Shown: positions 55,830 through 63,675 of the stretch, in pieces | Layout of the letters: every line of letters begins with the position of its first letter | Position numbering within the stretch: the stretch's first letter is position 1 | Origin: Haloarcula pelagica | Lineage (GTDB): Archaea; Halobacteriota; Halobacteria; Halobacteriales; Haloarculaceae | Length of the DNA: 64,000 nucleotides | Assembly (NCBI RefSeq): GCF_030127105.1 | Contig: NZ_CP126163.1 | Span: 62,001 to 126,000, forward strand | Direction of reading: 5' to 3' | The notes under the pieces: generated by a model | The model's database searches: none | Seen by the model: the letters and a program-made list of their open reading frames with translations, nothing else | What the model was told of the DNA's origin: nothing | Made by a program: the position numbers and the translations under genes

Positions 55830-56868
55830 GACTGGATCGCGTACTTCATCCATGCACTGGCACCCCCATATAAAGCGCAGATCATCAGTATGGATTCGGC
55901 TCGCTTCACTGTTTACCCAGTGGGTTTCACACCTTTCACGGGGTCGGGAAACCGGTCTGAAACCGATGGAAAATGCACGAGAGGTTTTAGAACAGCAAAT
56001 AAATCGATACAAAGAGCTCAGCTGGATACCCGCGGCGTGTTGGCATTCCCTGGGGAACAAACCCAACAAAGAGGGGTTCCAGCCGCATTCGGTAGCCGCT
56101 GTTGGAGCCGGCACGCGAAGTGGGAAGTTACGCTTTCCGGGAAGCGGTAGTTACCTCAGTGTAAGTCGTGGGGATTGTACTGGCGCTTGGGTCATTCATG
56201 CACGAGAAGTGTTCTGTAGACAAATTACCGAATACTGATGTCCCCTGATTTTTCAGGGGAGCAACAATCGTAGACGACTCAATCAAGAAAGCAGACCACG
56301 AACCCTGGTTGAGTGTGGCGAATTACAGACGAAGAGGTTGAGCTGACAATGCAATGGAGTCGAACACCCACCCCCCATTTGCAATATGAGCTTCACCGAT
56401 ACGGCGTTGGAAGACGAGATAGGGGAAAGGCAGGCATCGAGCGGAAACACCTGTACAAGAGCCTCAAGTGCGGAAAGTGGATGAATAGGATCATCACTGG
56501 GAAAAGTTATCAAAAAATACTCTAGATACTCATACACTATCTACATCTAGATCTAATTGTGGTACGGATATAGTTTTAGCAGGAGATATAAAAATATTTC
56601 CTAGTCTAGTATATGATTTGTAAATCAGTGGTTCAGAACCTCTTGCCATGAATTTCCCGAAAAGCAGGCCTCTCGATGGGTGATTGTGAAATCAACCCCC
56701 TTCCTTCGATGTCCCCGCTCATATTGCAAATGGGGGGAGGGTGTGAATTCTATCGTTCCCTGAAAGAGGATCAGGAGAACTATTCAAGAGAAGTGTATCT
56801 TGTCACACTCTCTTCTTGCAGGTGGTGGGAAAGGTATTTGCAAGATGCGGCTGAAACAACCGACTATC
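55830..56868. other. Origin-proximal region, AT-rich, with two origin repeats
   Basis: About 1 kb without a convincing gene; a + strand frame (55966-56238, MENAREVLEQQINRYKELSW) is possible but weak. Repeat CCCCATTTGCAATATGAGC (56373-56391, inverted) and GCTCATATTGCAAATGGGG (56717-56735, direct) flank an AT-rich stretch (56520-56640, with AGATATAAAAATATTTCC), a likely duplex-unwinding element. Confidence 0.6.
56373..56735. other. Candidate replication origin (left arm) with AT-rich unwinding element
   Basis: An inverted and a direct copy of the Orc1/Cdc6-associated repeat, 325 bases apart, facing each other around a strongly AT-rich segment. This is the usual layout of archaeal origins: oppositely oriented origin recognition boxes around an unwinding element, just upstream of the initiator gene. 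Confidence 0.7.
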
Positions 56869-58233
56869 ATGAATCAGGAGTCGGGGGATGGCGACTCGCA
56901 GCAACTATCTATCACCGATCAGCTCACGAGCGAGTACAATACTGTCTTCAAAAACAAGGATCTCATTGAGCCGGACACCATCGTTGACGAGGACCGAATT
57001 GTCGGACGAGACGAACAGCTTAACAAAGTCATCAACATCATCAAACCTGCTCTCCATGGAGACCAGCCCGAGGATATGCTGCTTCGTGGTCCTTCCGGTA
57101 CCGGGAAAACTCTTATCGCCGGGACTGTCGCGACGAAGGCTATCAATATCGGTGAAACACGGGATATCGAGATGGAGTTCGTAGAGATAAACGGCAAACA
57201 CAAGAAGTCGGAACACGAGGCTGTCCACCAGATTACTCACGAGTTTGAACGAGCGCTGGACCTGAGATACACCTCGAAAACTGGCGTCTCGACGAGTTCC
57301 CGCTACGACCGTCTCTTCGAGATTGTCGACGATCATCTTGACTTCGGAATCGTGATTCTTGACGAATTAGACCTCCTCGTGGGGGACAACCGAAACAAAG
57401 ACAAAGCGCCTGCGTTCTCGGATATTCTCTACAAACTCTCACGAGCAAAACGGATCGGCAAGATGGACAGCGCATTCACGCTCATCGTCACGACAAACAG
57501 TCCGAACAACTTGATGAACGGACTCAATTCCCGAACCGACAGTACGTTCAATCCAACCGAGGTCTCGTTCGCGGACTACAACGCTGAGGAACTACGAGAA
57601 ATCTTGGAACACCGTCAGGATGCTTTCTACGAAGAAGCTCTGGACACGGAAGTGATCCCGTACGTCGCAGCGATCGCCGCTCAGGGCGAAGGAGACGCCC
57701 GTTTTGCGATTGACCTCCTTCGGGAGGCCGGAAATATCGCGAACCGACGTGAAGAAACCATCGTCACCACTGAGCACGTGGAGCAAGCGAAAAATCAAGT
57801 CGAGAAAAACTATGTCGTCGATATAATCGAAAATGTTTCCGTCCAGAAGCAAGTCTCGCTCTTCGCGGCTGCTATTGTCAATCAATATGGCCAGCAGCAA
57901 CTCAAGCAATCAGATTTGTTCACTGAACAGTCTGTGCCTGCTCCCGTCGCGCATACGCTTTACAACTGGATCACCGAGCACAAAGATATTGAGCAGCGTT
58001 CGAAGCACAGTTTTCTACGGTGGATGCGGGAGTTGGATACCTACGAGGTCATCGAGTTGAACCGGAAGGGACGGGGCAACGAGAGAGGTGTCTTCGCTGA
58101 GTATATTTTCCACAATCTCTCTGCTGAGGTGATGGTCGAGACACTAGCCGACAAGGACGATCGGCTTGCTGATATCTTGGAGGAAGAGGACATGATCAAA
58201 CCGGTCGTTCGGAACAATCTCAAGAATTTCTGA
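56869..58233 (+). CDS. Orc1/Cdc6-type replication initiator
   Basis: 454 residues from ATG 56869 (MNQESGDGDSQQLSITDQLT); ATGs at 56800 and 56845 are in frame alternatives. AAA+ motifs: Walker A GPSGTGKT (residues 74-81), Walker B FGIVILDELDLL, sensor 1 FTLIVTTNSPN, and GDARFAIDLLREAGNIA (sensor 2 region). The last 110 residues form a winged helix. It binds the flanking GCTCATATTGCAAA-GGGG repeats to open the origin of this replicon. Its codon use is close to that of the other accessory genes. Confidence 0.9.
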   Translation: MNQESGDGDSQQLSITDQLTSEYNTVFKNKDLIEPDTIVDEDRIVGRDEQLNKVINIIKPALHGDQPEDMLLRGPSGTGKTLIAGTVATKAINIGETRDIEMEFVEINGKHKKSEHEAVHQITHEFERALDLRYTSKTGVSTSSRYDRLFEIVDDHLDFGIVILDELDLLVGDNRNKDKAPAFSDILYKLSRAKRIGKMDSAFTLIVTTNSPNNLMNGLNSRTDSTFNPTEVSFADYNAEELREILEHRQDAFYEEALDTEVIPYVAAIAAQGEGDARFAIDLLREAGNIANRREETIVTTEHVEQAKNQVEKNYVVDIIENVSVQKQVSLFAAAIVNQYGQQQLKQSDLFTEQSVPAPVAHTLYNWITEHKDIEQRSKHSFLRWMRELDTYEVIELNRKGRGNERGVFAEYIFHNLSAEVMVETLADKDDRLADILEEEDMIKPVVRNNLKNF

Positions 58234-58896
58234 ACGAGATCCAATAGGGGATATGGGTATGGTCAATTTGGGAAGCTCATATTGCAAACGGGGTGTCGCT
58301 TCGCCTTCAAACATGTTCAATACGTTAGGTGCTCATATTGCAAATGGGGTGTCGGTACCCAGTCGTTCCCCGAGAATTCGCAAGCAGCGAGCGTGACCCA
58401 TAACTAAATCTTGAGAGTGAAGTTGTCTCTTTGATATTTTATACTTCTAATTTACAATCCATCAGGTTACGATAGCTCATATTGCAAAAGGGGGGCTGTG
58501 GAGGATCGGCAGTGAAACGGAAGTCTCTGACTTCAAGCTCATATTGCAAAAGGGGAGTCTGTAGTGGGGCAATTGTTCATGCGCTCATATTGCAAACGGG
58601 GTGGGTGGTGGAGCAGCTGTACATAAACTGATATTGTAAGCGGGGGAGTAGATAGTAGGGCAACTGTTCATGAGCTCATATTGCAAACGGGGTGTGGTAC
58701 AGACCGGTAGCGCATACTTCCGTCTTCAGGTCTAGGGGAGGTCAACTAACTCGGAATCAAGTGTGTATCCAGTCGTATCCGTCGGATCCCAGAGCAAACT
58801 ACTACCAGAGAGTAGGACAGTTCAGTCACGAAGGCAGGTTCTTTATTGACAATAATTAACAAAGGGGCGTGCATACAACCATCTACGACGCCCTCC
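58234..58896. other. Origin repeat region, right arm
   Basis: No gene. Contains the seven repeats (58275-58692). The rest, to 58896, includes a TATA-like TTTATTGACAATAATTAAC (58840-58860), likely promoter of the zinc genes that follow. Confidence 0.6.
58275..58692 (+). repeat. Seven direct origin repeats downstream of orc1/cdc6
   Basis: Copies of GCTCATATTGCAAANGGGG at 58275, 58331, 58475, 58537, 58583 and 58674, with a degenerate copy near 58627 (CTGATATTGTAAGCGGGG). All have the same orientation. The N position is C, T or A. The 3' G-run matches the G-string known in origin recognition boxes. Together with the two left copies these are nine sites; high copy number suggests copy-number control or incompatibility. 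Confidence 0.9.
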
Positions 58897-59076
58897 ATGT
58901 CCCATATGTCATCCACTACCGACGGAATCGGGCGGTGTCCGGAATGCGAGACGGTCCTGACTCGATTCCATATCCTACTGGAGTACGAAAATGCAGATGG
59001 CGAGGACGCTATCTGGGCCGATTGTCCCAACTGTGGGACAGTCGTTCATCCCGAACCCACTGACGATGATACGTGA
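58897..59076 (+). CDS. Zinc-ribbon microprotein, 59 aa
   Basis: From ATG 58897 (MSHMSSTTDGIGRCPECETV); the second ATG (MSSTT) is equally possible. CPEC and CPNCG pairs, 25 residues apart, with an acidic stretch between, predict a zinc ribbon. It overlaps the next small gene by 11 bases. Confidence 0.75.
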   Translation: MSHMSSTTDGIGRCPECETVLTRFHILLEYENADGEDAIWADCPNCGTVVHPEPTDDDT

Positions 59077-59209
59077 GCGTATCCGGGAGTTCGTGACTTC
59101 ATCAGAACCGGTATTTGAGTGCCGACAGTGTGGCTATACCGTCGAACAGTCGGCAGAAACCTGTCCGGAATGTGGGTCCTCAAGTATTGCTCAGTACAGA
59201 GTCCAATAG
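59066..59209 (+). CDS. Zinc-ribbon microprotein, 47 aa
   Basis: MIRERIREFVTSSEPVFECR, then CGYTVEQSAETCPECGSSSIAQY. CRQC and CPEC pairs. The start overlaps the preceding zinc gene. A classical rubredoxin-like or DZR-type small ribbon; function unknown. Confidence 0.75.
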   Translation: MIRERIREFVTSSEPVFECRQCGYTVEQSAETCPECGSSSIAQYRVQ

Positions 59210-59324
59210 CGACCTTCCAAACAGTCTCTGACGAACGGCATCACCAACTCTATCTATCATTTGTACAACTCCATAGCTGTCGCGGGAGCCTCCCGAACTC
59301 TCCCCCAGCAATACTCCCGCGAGG

Positions 59325-60368
59325 TTACTCCCACGGGTACCGGCCGTGGCGCTCGCGATAGGCATCGGCCCGTTTTTCGAACTCCTTGTCAGCCAAATCT
59401 TCGGGAGTCGGATCGTCGCCGTGGACGTCGTCTTTGGTGAGCCTGTCCGGGAAGTGATCGGGGGTGTCCTCCCCGCTGTCATCCGTGGTCGGTTCGTGAC
59501 GAGGCTGACAACAGCTGTTGCAGACCCAGATCGGGCGATCCATGTAAGGGTGACTCGCGAATCCGTCCGTTTCGATGTGCGTGTGGGTCCGCATGTCGGC
59601 ACAGGTTCGGCAGTAGTACTCGTACTCGACGCCGGACTCGCTGACCATCCGGGTGACAGCATCGCCATTGGGGTCGATTTCGTAGCGCTTGAGGAATCCT
59701 GGGACGACCCAGTACTCGTCCTCGGCGAGATCCATCGCTGCCGAGAGGGCTTCATAGGCTGTCGAGTCGGTCAGCGGTGTCCCGTCCTCGCGATAGATCA
59801 CAGGCTCTGTATCTGGGGCGTCCCAGGCGGTTGCCTGGACGGCGGTCTCTAGGATGGCCTGTCCTTCGGGCTGGTCGACCGGTGCTTCCGGGGGTAGATC
59901 CGGCCAGCCCTTCGTGAGCGTACTCGAGGGCTCTGAGTTGAACTCCGCTCGGGGCATGACCTCCGCGTAGGGGACGTCGAAGTCGCGGGCGAGATCGTCT
60001 TCACTCGCGACGGAGAAGGCCGCGGCCCCCAGCGCTCGTGCGTGGTAGTCGGAGTTGGCCTCGACGACGGCGATCACGACACGGCCGAACGACCAGGGCT
60101 CGACGGTCGCCTCCTGCATGCTTTCGGGGACTGACGATTCGCCGATCTCTTCGCTGGCGCAGAAGGGACACTCAAGCTCCCCCGTGGGGATGTCCCGCCA
60201 GCAGGTCGCACAGGTACTGGTGTCGTCCCCGTCGTGGGCCGGGTAGTTCCCAGGTGTCCGCTCCTCCTCGCGACGGTCAGCATCGGGGTCCGAGCTCGCA
60301 GCGCCGCGGATGTCAGCAGGATCGAAATCAGGGTTACGATCGGTCACACACCGTCTTCTACTCGTCAT
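59325..60368 (-). CDS. Multi-zinc-ribbon protein, 347 aa
   Basis: The N-terminal 45 residues are acidic and disordered; then CATCWRDIPTGELECPFCASEE (two Cys pairs), a helical middle domain (ALGAAAFSVASEDDLARDFDVPYAEVMPRAEFN) and a second zinc site CRTCADMRTHTHIE ... VCNSCCQPRHE. The C-terminus ends YRERHGRYPWE. Similar large zinc proteins accompany small zinc genes in haloarchaeal plasmids; function unknown. A TTTAAAAC box just before the start suggests a leaderless message. Confidence 0.7.
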   Translation of the reverse strand: MTSRRRCVTDRNPDFDPADIRGAASSDPDADRREEERTPGNYPAHDGDDTSTCATCWRDIPTGELECPFCASEEIGESSVPESMQEATVEPWSFGRVVIAVVEANSDYHARALGAAAFSVASEDDLARDFDVPYAEVMPRAEFNSEPSSTLTKGWPDLPPEAPVDQPEGQAILETAVQATAWDAPDTEPVIYREDGTPLTDSTAYEALSAAMDLAEDEYWVVPGFLKRYEIDPNGDAVTRMVSESGVEYEYYCRTCADMRTHTHIETDGFASHPYMDRPIWVCNSCCQPRHEPTTDDSGEDTPDHFPDRLTKDDVHGDDPTPEDLADKEFEKRADAYRERHGRYPWE

Positions 60369-60598
60369 GAGTTTTAAAGCCTCGGCCAGCGGGTGGAAAT
60401 AAAATTGAACAGTTCGATAAAGGGGTGTCCGGCCAAGCGTATAACGGAGACTGCCACTCTGATTTCCGCTTCAGTGAGGGTTGTGAGGGGACTACATCTC
60501 GGGCCTATTCTTGTCGTCGTCATCCAAGATATCTTGATTGAAGTCGGGTGCTGAGGAGAACTGTAAAGACTGTCAGCCCTGTAGGTCCGTATAGAACC

Positions 60599-60793
60599 GT
60601 GTCAGCGGACAAGTGGATCCCGGTGACCGAGGAAACGCGAAAGGAACTCCAGGAATTGAAAGAGCCAGGGCAGACGTACGATGAGTTCTTGCAAGAACTA
60701 GTCCAACAGCGACGAAGACGGGATCTGGAACAGCGCTTCCAGGAGCTGGAAGAGGCTGATAGTAACGACCTGATATCACTCTCGGATATTTGA
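60599..60793 (+). CDS. VapB/RHH-like small protein (DUF7557-like)
   Basis: 64 residues from GTG 60599: ADKWIPVTEETRKELQELKEPGQTYDEFLQELVQQRRRRDLEQRFQELEE. The pattern IPVteeTrkeL-elK-pgqTyDefL-elv matches haloarchaeal antitoxin-like DUF7557 proteins with an RHH-type N-terminus. No toxin gene is adjacent. Confidence 0.7.
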   Translation: MSADKWIPVTEETRKELQELKEPGQTYDEFLQELVQQRRRRDLEQRFQELEEADSNDLISLSDI

Positions 60794-60943
60794 AAGGGTT
60801 TGCCAGCACCGGACGCCGGTGTCAACTCCTAATCCGCTGGCAAACAACTCGATGGAGGGGTGTCTCGCTCCACCCATCAGAGCGCAGCCCACATCCTGTA
60901 GGAACATTGATTAGATGGGCGTGTGTCAGTTCTGCTGCTCTCC

Positions 60944-61783
60944 ATGAACTACGACATCGACAGCGGGAAACTGCTCTATGCACTCGGTGTGGTGTTTGCC
61001 ACGGCGGCGTTTCTCTACTTCATTCGGGACGTCGTGTTCGATCTCTCGATCACGGTGAAAGCTGCCCTGTTGTTCGTCGCATTTGTTGTCTTCTTCGTCG
61101 CCGGCGTCGCGCTACAGCGGGACGTCCTCGATGTGGTCGGATTTGCACTGGCTGGCATCGCCTACATCGTGTTCGTCGGCTATGTCGTCCTCCGGTACGA
61201 ACCGAGTGAAACCTGGACCTTCCTGTTACTGGCAGTCTCTGCGGGCCTGTTCGTAACGCTTGGTTATGCACTCCGCGAATGGAACCTGACACTCTCACGG
61301 CGGACGGCGATCGGGATCGCACTGGGGCTCGTCCTCGTGAGTACGGTGTTAGTCGGTATCGACGCGGTTGGCGGTGGCGTGACCTACGATCTGCAGACGA
61401 ACGAGTCGGTCACTGTCGAACCGCCGCGTGCGACCGGACAAGATCGTGGTGTTGTCTCGATGACGGAACGAGTCGGGACGATGACCGCCACGAACCAGTT
61501 CGTGTTCACAAGAGCACTGGATCTCCCACCGCTTCGGGGCTGCCTTCTCGGAACCGATTTCACCACCCATAGGGAAGTCTGGGTCGGATACGATCCCGCT
61601 CGTTTCGAGCAACCAAATGTCATTCGCGGGGACTCGATGCTTCAGTTTGGGGTGACGGCTGATCTGCTGATCGACGTCAACCAGACTGAACCGATAACCT
61701 ACACCATTGAGCGAGACGCCAACTGCGAAGGAGAGCGAGAAAGGCCAACGCTTGTCGTCAATACGCTCGAAGCAGATACCTAA
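60944..61783 (+). CDS. Membrane protein with extracellular domain, 279 aa
   Basis: From ATG 60944 (MNYDIDSGKLLYALGVVFAT). Five hydrophobic segments to residue 150 (for example AALLFVAFVVFFVAGVAL and AIGIALGLVLVSTVLVGI) precede an outside domain of about 130 residues (YDLQTNESVTVEPPRATGQDRGVVSMTERVGTMTATNQFVFTRALDLPPLRGCLLG). No family recognised. Strong G/C third-position use, like the backbone genes. Confidence 0.75.
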   Translation: MNYDIDSGKLLYALGVVFATAAFLYFIRDVVFDLSITVKAALLFVAFVVFFVAGVALQRDVLDVVGFALAGIAYIVFVGYVVLRYEPSETWTFLLLAVSAGLFVTLGYALREWNLTLSRRTAIGIALGLVLVSTVLVGIDAVGGGVTYDLQTNESVTVEPPRATGQDRGVVSMTERVGTMTATNQFVFTRALDLPPLRGCLLGTDFTTHREVWVGYDPARFEQPNVIRGDSMLQFGVTADLLIDVNQTEPITYTIERDANCEGERERPTLVVNTLEADT

Positions 61784-61847
61784 TCGGCGCACTGTAGCGT
61801 ACACTCATAGAGTGTGTGCTCCCCCCCAGTACGGTCGATAACCTTTC

Positions 61848-62453
61848 TTACTCGCCGTCCGCGTCGTCCTGCAGATCCTCGAGGAACTGGTCTTTCGAGT
61901 GGTCCAGATCGTACTCGTTGATCAGATCCAGCGCTGCCAGCGCTGCACCGTCGCTGGCGATATCCGCACCGAGAAGCTGGCTGAGATGCGCCACGGCGTG
62001 GTAGGCGTGCTCGTGCTCTTCGGCGCCGGTCTGATCGTACTCCATGAAGAACCGTCGCCACGCGGTCGCTGATCCGCTTACACTGAGCGTCCAGTGAGGT
62101 GGGTCGTCCGACGTTGACGATGGCCGTTCGTAGTGTTCCGAGAGCTGGTCGAACAGCCGGTCGACGATGTCGCCCTTCCAGACCGTGGGACGGTGCGGAT
62201 CGAAATCCGGAGCGATGAGGTCGGTCCACTCGCTGTAGGATTGGATCTTGTGGGAGAGCGAGAGTCGAATTTCCTGTGTCTCCAGGGCGTCGGTGTGCTC
62301 CCAATCGCCGACCCGGCGGAATCGCTCTGCAACGCCGCGGGCGTCGATGGTCAGGGAGGGGAACGCTTCGTCCCCAGTCGTCGACGTCGCCTTGTCGGTG
62401 TCCTGCTCGTCTGCGTCCTCTGCTGGCAGTGTTGGTTGGTCTTGTGTCGACAT
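61848..62453 (-). CDS. Hypothetical acidic protein behind leader hairpin, 201 aa
   Basis: From ATG 62453 (MSTQDQPTLPAEDADEQDTD). After an acidic start there is LTIDARGVAERFRRVGDWEHTDALETQEIRLSLSHKIQSYSEWTDLIAPDFDPHRPTVWKGDIVDRLFDQLSEHYER and a helical C-terminus. Family not recognised; appears plasmid-type. Its leader is the best copy of the conserved hairpin. Confidence 0.7.
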   Translation of the reverse strand: MSTQDQPTLPAEDADEQDTDKATSTTGDEAFPSLTIDARGVAERFRRVGDWEHTDALETQEIRLSLSHKIQSYSEWTDLIAPDFDPHRPTVWKGDIVDRLFDQLSEHYERPSSTSDDPPHWTLSVSGSATAWRRFFMEYDQTGAEEHEHAYHAVAHLSQLLGADIASDGAALAALDLINEYDLDHSKDQFLEDLQDDADGE

Positions 62454-62479
62454 AGTTCTCTGACGGGCCGCTCTCTCTG

Positions 62480-62520
62480 GAACGCCCCTCACCCACTAGG
62501 GGCGCAGAAAACCGCTGTCG
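62480..62520 (-). promoter_or_regulatory. Conserved leader hairpin, copy 5
   Basis: Minus-strand reading ACAGCGGTTTTCTG, then CGCCCC-TAGTGGGTGA-GGGGCG, then GTTCCAGAGAGAGCG. Stem and downstream block match copy 4 at 21535-21580. Confidence 0.7.
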
Positions 62521-62543
62521 ACAGCCAGCGGACGAAAGAGGAT

Positions 62544-63380
62544 CTAAAGCCCGTGGGCTTCCATCTCCTGGTCAGCTATCGCCTCGGCCTCGAAGGTCAG
62601 CAGGTGCGACCGGAGACGGGCGTGAGCACTGTCGGCATCGCTGGAAACGCAGAAGCGGTTCGGCTGGGCATCCCGCGGATTGCCCCCGCTGTCGATCCAC
62701 TCCTGTAGCGTAAACTCTCGTGCTTCCCGGTCGCCGTCAGCGGTTTCGAAGACGGCTGCGACCGACGGCGTATCGTGGTTCTGAGCGACGTATGCGACCT
62801 CGACGGCGTCGTGGCTGGCATCGAAGCGCTCCCAGCCGTCGACCTCGGCAGGCGGGTCCTCGGCAAACTGCTGGATCTCGCGTCGGACCAGTTCGTCCTC
62901 GGCGGCCTCGCGCCAGGCCTGCTCGATATCTTCGAGTTGGGACTGCTCGATGTCTTCGAGGACCTCAGCGTGGACGCAGTCGCCCGCCCAGGCCAGCACT
63001 GTCTGGGCTTTCTGGTAAACTACCTCCGGTTCGCCCGCCAACTGGCCGATGTTCCGCTCTCGGGGCGTCATCGAGAACACCTGGTACCGCCAGAAGCCGG
63101 GGTCATCTTCACGGTCCTCGTCGCGATCGGGCGCCCACTCCTCCATCGAGGTCCGGATGTCCTCGTGGTGGTGGAACCCGGTTCGGAAGCCAGCGGCACA
63201 GAGAATCCGTTCGGCGAGGTCGATGGCACGTTCCTGGTCGTCGGCAGGCACCTCGTCGGGGCGCTCGACGTCGACGTGGAATGGGAGTCCGACGTCGCTC
63301 GCGATGGCTCGCTGGAAGTCGGGTTCGAGCGGGAAGTCGTCGAGGAAGTACGGTTCGATCGGGGTGTCAGTCGTCTCCAT
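62544..63380 (-). CDS. Hypothetical protein, 278 aa
   Basis: METTDTPIEPYFLDDFPLEP, then ERAIDLAERILCAAGFRTGFHHHEDIRTSMEEW and ERNIGQLAGEPEVVYQKAQTVLAWAGDCVHAEVLEDIEQSQLEDIEQAWREAAEDEL. Mostly helical and acidic, no motif recognised. First gene behind leader copy 6; the gene at 61848 follows behind its own leader. It belongs with the plasmid-specific set that shares this leader. Confidence 0.7.
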   Translation of the reverse strand: METTDTPIEPYFLDDFPLEPDFQRAIASDVGLPFHVDVERPDEVPADDQERAIDLAERILCAAGFRTGFHHHEDIRTSMEEWAPDRDEDREDDPGFWRYQVFSMTPRERNIGQLAGEPEVVYQKAQTVLAWAGDCVHAEVLEDIEQSQLEDIEQAWREAAEDELVRREIQQFAEDPPAEVDGWERFDASHDAVEVAYVAQNHDTPSVAAVFETADGDREAREFTLQEWIDSGGNPRDAQPNRFCVSSDADSAHARLRSHLLTFEAEAIADQEMEAHGL

Positions 63381-63383
63381 TTT

Positions 63384-63422
63384 TCGAAGCCTCCACCCCG
63401 TGAGGCGACAGAAAATTGACGC
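63384..63422 (-). promoter_or_regulatory. Conserved leader hairpin, copy 6 (covaried stem)
   Basis: Minus-strand reading CGTCAATTTTCTGTC, then GCCTC-ACGGGGTG-GAGGC. The stem differs in sequence from all other copies but still pairs perfectly; the ATTTTCTG block is kept. Confidence 0.65.
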
Positions 63423-63437
63423 TGGTGTCAGCTGGAT

Positions 63438-63674
63438 CTAGAGGTACTGGTCGACAGTCTCGCCGTGCTTCATTTCGAGGATATCCCAGTCGACGGCTTC
63501 CTCGTACTCGGTGCGGATCTCGCCGTCGACGAGCATATCGTCGACGAAGGCGTCGACCTGAGTCTCAACGGGGGCGTCCTGCAGACAGCGCTCCTTGGCG
63601 GTGAACCGGATGCCGCAGAAGGTCCGGTCGTCGGCTGCAAGCTGCCAGAGCAGGAGTTTGCGGTTGCCATGACA
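63438..63674 (-). pseudogene. 3' part of a gene interrupted by the TnpB element
   Basis: The frame HGNRKLLLWQLAADDRTFCG to EMKHGETVDQYL is open at its 5' side up to about 63674, where the insertion element begins. The 5' part of the gene must be on the other side of the element, outside the window. It belongs to the same gene block as 62544 by strand and proximity. Family unknown. Confidence 0.6.
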
Positions 63675-63675
63675 T

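Noticed and set aside
55966-56238. 90-codon plus frame MENAREVLEQQINRYKELSW
   Set aside because: Start part looks protein-like but the rest is Gly/Ser/Arg-rich and no ribosome site or relative was recognised; left as a possibility in the intergenic description.
58275-58692. CRISPR-like array of seven 19-bp repeats
   Set aside because: Repeat is short, spacing is irregular (about 46-144 bases) and it flanks an Orc1/Cdc6 gene on both sides; it is an origin repeat set.
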